NCBI RefSeq assembly: GCF_001661595.2 | Contig: NZ_LYPF02000012.1 | Span: 179,870-243,869 of the forward strand | DNA from: Crocinitomix algicola | Lineage (GTDB): Bacteria; Bacteroidota; Bacteroidia; Flavobacteriales_D; Crocinitomicaceae | Reading direction: 5' to 3' | Length of the DNA stretch: 64,000 nt | Part shown: positions 62,267-64,000 of the stretch, piece after piece | How the letters are laid out: every line of letters starts with the position of its first letter | How positions within the stretch are numbered: the first letter of the stretch is position 1 | The notes under the pieces: generated by a model | What the model was told of the DNA's origin: nothing | Databases searched by the model: none | The model's input: only the letters and a program-made list of their open reading frames with translations | Program-made: the position numbers and the translations under genes

Positions 62267-64000
62267 ATGAAATCGCTTTTATACATTTTATTTATTTTTT
62301 CGTCTTGCTTGGTCTATGGGCAAGAAATTTGTGATAACGCCATTGATGACGATGGAGATGGACTAATTGATCTGAATGATGAAGATTGTGAATGTTCAGG
62401 TGGCGTTGATGGAGAGTTAGCCAGTTTAATTCCAAACCCTTCATTTGAAGATAGAGATTGTTGTCCAACTGGTTTTGGACAATTACATTGTGCAGAAACT
62501 TGGATTCAAGCTTCTACCGCAACCTCGGATTATTATAATAATTGTGACTTTAATACACCAACAGGATATGATGCCACTTGGTTTGATCCTGAAACTCCAT
62601 TACCCGGTGGCGGTGGAGATGGGTTTGTGGGATTTATTTCAAACAACTCTGGATATTTAGAGTATGTGGGGGCTCATCTAATATCTCCTCTTTTAGCAGG
62701 TACCGAATATACACTTAATATGTACACGGCCTATGCTAACGGATATGTCGATTTTGAATTTAGTCTTTTTGGAACTCCAGAACCAACGGATTTGCCTTGG
62801 CTAGGTACGAATTGCCCAGTTCCTGGTGGTGATTGGGAATTGTTAACATCGCTCGATATAGTTTATACTCCAGATGGTGCTTGGCAAGAAATTACATTAA
62901 CGTTTACCCCAGCCGTTGATATTTATGCTATTGCTATAGGTGGACCTTGTAATCCTGATCCACCTGCCGGTCCGGATGGGCACAATTATTATTATGTAGA
63001 TGGTTTGACGTTAATTGATAGTGAATCATTTAATTCTGCTATTTCTGAGTCTGGTGATTGGTGTGATGGAGATTTAGCTCTGGAGGCATCAACTGATACT
63101 AGTGGTGGGACATGGCAATGGTATAAAGATGGAATAGCATTGATTGGTGAAACTGATGAAGTTATTGATATTATGCCTTATGGATTAGGAGATTACAGTG
63201 CAGTTTATTTTTTAGGAGATGATTGTATAAGAAAAAATCATAGTGTGGATGAAGGTGAAATAATTGAGGTTGATTTCGATTTCGACAATATTTGTGCTGG
63301 TCAAGAGTTCACTTTTTCTAATACTTCTATTGTTGGTCCTGGTGTTAGTCCTGATTGGGACTGGGATTTTGGAGACGGAGACTCTTCTGATGATGAAAAT
63401 CCTTCTCATGTTTTCGATGAACCAGGTGTCTATGATGTTGAATTAATTGGACTTAATGATGTAGGCTGTAATGATACTATTTTAAAAGAAGTTACAGTTT
63501 ACCCTATTCCAGATGCTAATCTTGAGTTTGTGGTAAATGGTGTTTCCTCCGAAGATGGTGGCACAGGGGGATGCGTGTTAAACGATGTTCAATTTAACGA
63601 TATTTCCTCAATTGAAAGCGGCTCCATTGTTGATTGGGCTTGGAGTTTTGGTGATGGTGGGGTTTCTGATGAGGAAAATCCTATTCATACTTATGGTGCA
63701 GCAGGTACTTATACCGTTACCTTGGTGGTCACTTCCGATGCTGGTTGCTCTGATGTATATGAACTAGAAATCGTTATGACTAATAGTTTGACACTTGATT
63801 TAATTATTAATGAACCCTCTTGTTATGGTTTTTCTGATGGGTCGATTACGGTAAACGTGGAAGGTGCAGCTGGAGACCTTGTGTTTGTTATTTCTGATGA
63901 AGACGGAGTGACGATTAACGAGGATAATTCTAACACGGCAAATACTTTATCGACGGGCTGGTATTATTTTGACGTTTCTGACGGCTCTGGTTGTGATGCA
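62267..64000 (+). CDS. Secreted PKD-repeat protein, 5' part only (cut by window edge)
   Basis: An ATG at 62267 opens a frame of 578 codons that reaches the window edge with no stop. The product has a signal peptide (cut near VYGQ), then CDNAIDDDGDGLIDLND, a motif seen at the start of many secreted Bacteroidota proteins. A carbohydrate-binding-like domain follows (about residues 55-250). Two PKD domains are near residues 335-405 (DWDFGDGDSSDDENPSH) and 440-505 (FGDGGVSDEENPIHTY). An SprB-like repeat begins near 515. The full protein probably ends with a T9SS or CHU_C domain. Confidence 0.88.
   Translation, partial: MKSLLYILFIFSSCLVYGQEICDNAIDDDGDGLIDLNDEDCECSGGVDGELASLIPNPSFEDRDCCPTGFGQLHCAETWIQASTATSDYYNNCDFNTPTGYDATWFDPETPLPGGGGDGFVGFISNNSGYLEYVGAHLISPLLAGTEYTLNMYTAYANGYVDFEFSLFGTPEPTDLPWLGTNCPVPGGDWELLTSLDIVYTPDGAWQEITLTFTPAVDIYAIAIGGPCNPDPPAGPDGHNYYYVDGLTLIDSESFNSAISESGDWCDGDLALEASTDTSGGTWQWYKDGIALIGETDEVIDIMPYGLGDYSAVYFLGDDCIRKNHSVDEGEIIEVDFDFDNICAGQEFTFSNTSIVGPGVSPDWDWDFGDGDSSDDENPSHVFDEPGVYDVELIGLNDVGCNDTILKEVTVYPIPDANLEFVVNGVSSEDGGTGGCVLNDVQFNDISSIESGSIVDWAWSFGDGGVSDEENPIHTYGAAGTYTVTLVVTSDAGCSDVYELEIVMTNSLTLDLIINEPSCYGFSDGSITVNVEGAAGDLVFVISDEDGVTINEDNSNTANTLSTGWYYFDVSDGSGCDA

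Noticed and set aside
1..64000. CRISPR array, tRNA, rRNA, insertion sequence or toxin-antitoxin pair
   Set aside because: I scanned both strands by eye and saw no regular repeat-spacer pattern, cloverleaf, transposase or small toxin pair.

Overview
The window is ordinary AT-rich chromosome from a member of the Bacteroidota, most likely Flavobacteriales. The evidence is secreted proteins with type IX secretion (T9SS) sorting domains, SprB-like and PKD repeats, a short 289-residue primary sigma factor, Bacteroidota-only families (DUF5686 with a carboxypeptidase-like N-terminal domain, the 'asparagine synthetase B'-labelled protein), weak Shine-Dalgarno sequences, and repeated TAnnTTTG promoter boxes. 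Some proteins recall Crocinitomicaceae/Fluviicola-type genomes, but the family cannot be fixed from sequence reading alone. I see no tRNA, rRNA, CRISPR array, prophage or insertion sequence.

Layout. 1-3081 (minus): probable operon of a hypothetical exported protein, the GTPase MeaB, a small S4 RNA-binding protein, a TPR-membrane-LemA-like protein and a gene cut by the window edge. 3154-6453 (plus): an outer-membrane-type protein and HtpG. 6622-7500 (minus): a VOC protein and an O6-alkylguanine-DNA methyltransferase. 7599-8313 (plus): two tandem 116-residue secreted paralogues. 8321-11149: an SDR oxidoreductase, then a PaaG-like isomerase/hydratase and a 3-hydroxyacyl-CoA dehydrogenase. 11219-16371 (minus): a giant T9SS cargo protein, LipA and a barrel-like protein. 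16447-19178: OsmC, CvpA, a small conserved protein and the site-2 protease RseP. 19485-25004 (minus): a TPR/PD40 protein, the 'AsnB-like' protein, DnaB and a secreted protein. 25098-28790 (minus): an inactive/active pair of M16 peptidases. 28881-30766 (plus): an NTF2-like protein and ACMSD. 30919-34875 (minus): two POT peptide transporters. 35073-39703 (plus): an M1 aminopeptidase lipoprotein and a DUF5686 barrel. 39904-43530 (minus): hydrolase lipoprotein, DMT transporter, RibD and XerD, with AroQ divergent from XerD. 43948-47789 (minus): DUF3817, MarR, PurE, an acyltransferase, PurK and ribosomal protein L34. 47964-50623: an ABC exporter and the primary sigma factor. 50913-54465 (plus): Rrf2 regulator, DUF2061, CysH, CysD, CysN. 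54588-64000: a large T9SS protein, HtrA, an unknown pair, ribosomal protein S1, and a PKD-repeat secreted protein that runs off the window.

Functionally the window mixes housekeeping (replication, translation, transcription, purine, riboflavin, shikimate and lipoate synthesis), sulfate assimilation, acyl-CoA metabolism, peptide breakdown and uptake (M1, two M16, two POT transporters) and surface proteins. No self-contained new defence or mobile system is evident. The best leads are TAnnTTTG boxes that abut start codons (possible leaderless mRNAs), the overlapping divergent xerD/aroQ starts, a folded leader ahead of rpsA, a lamin-tail-like domain inserted inside a HYR-like repeat, a TPR-LemA fusion, and an Rrf2 protein with a four-cysteine cluster beside the sulfate-assimilation genes. 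Start codons differ from the longest open frame in several genes; the reasons are given in each entry. Promoter and terminator calls come from reading motifs by eye and are not experimentally supported.
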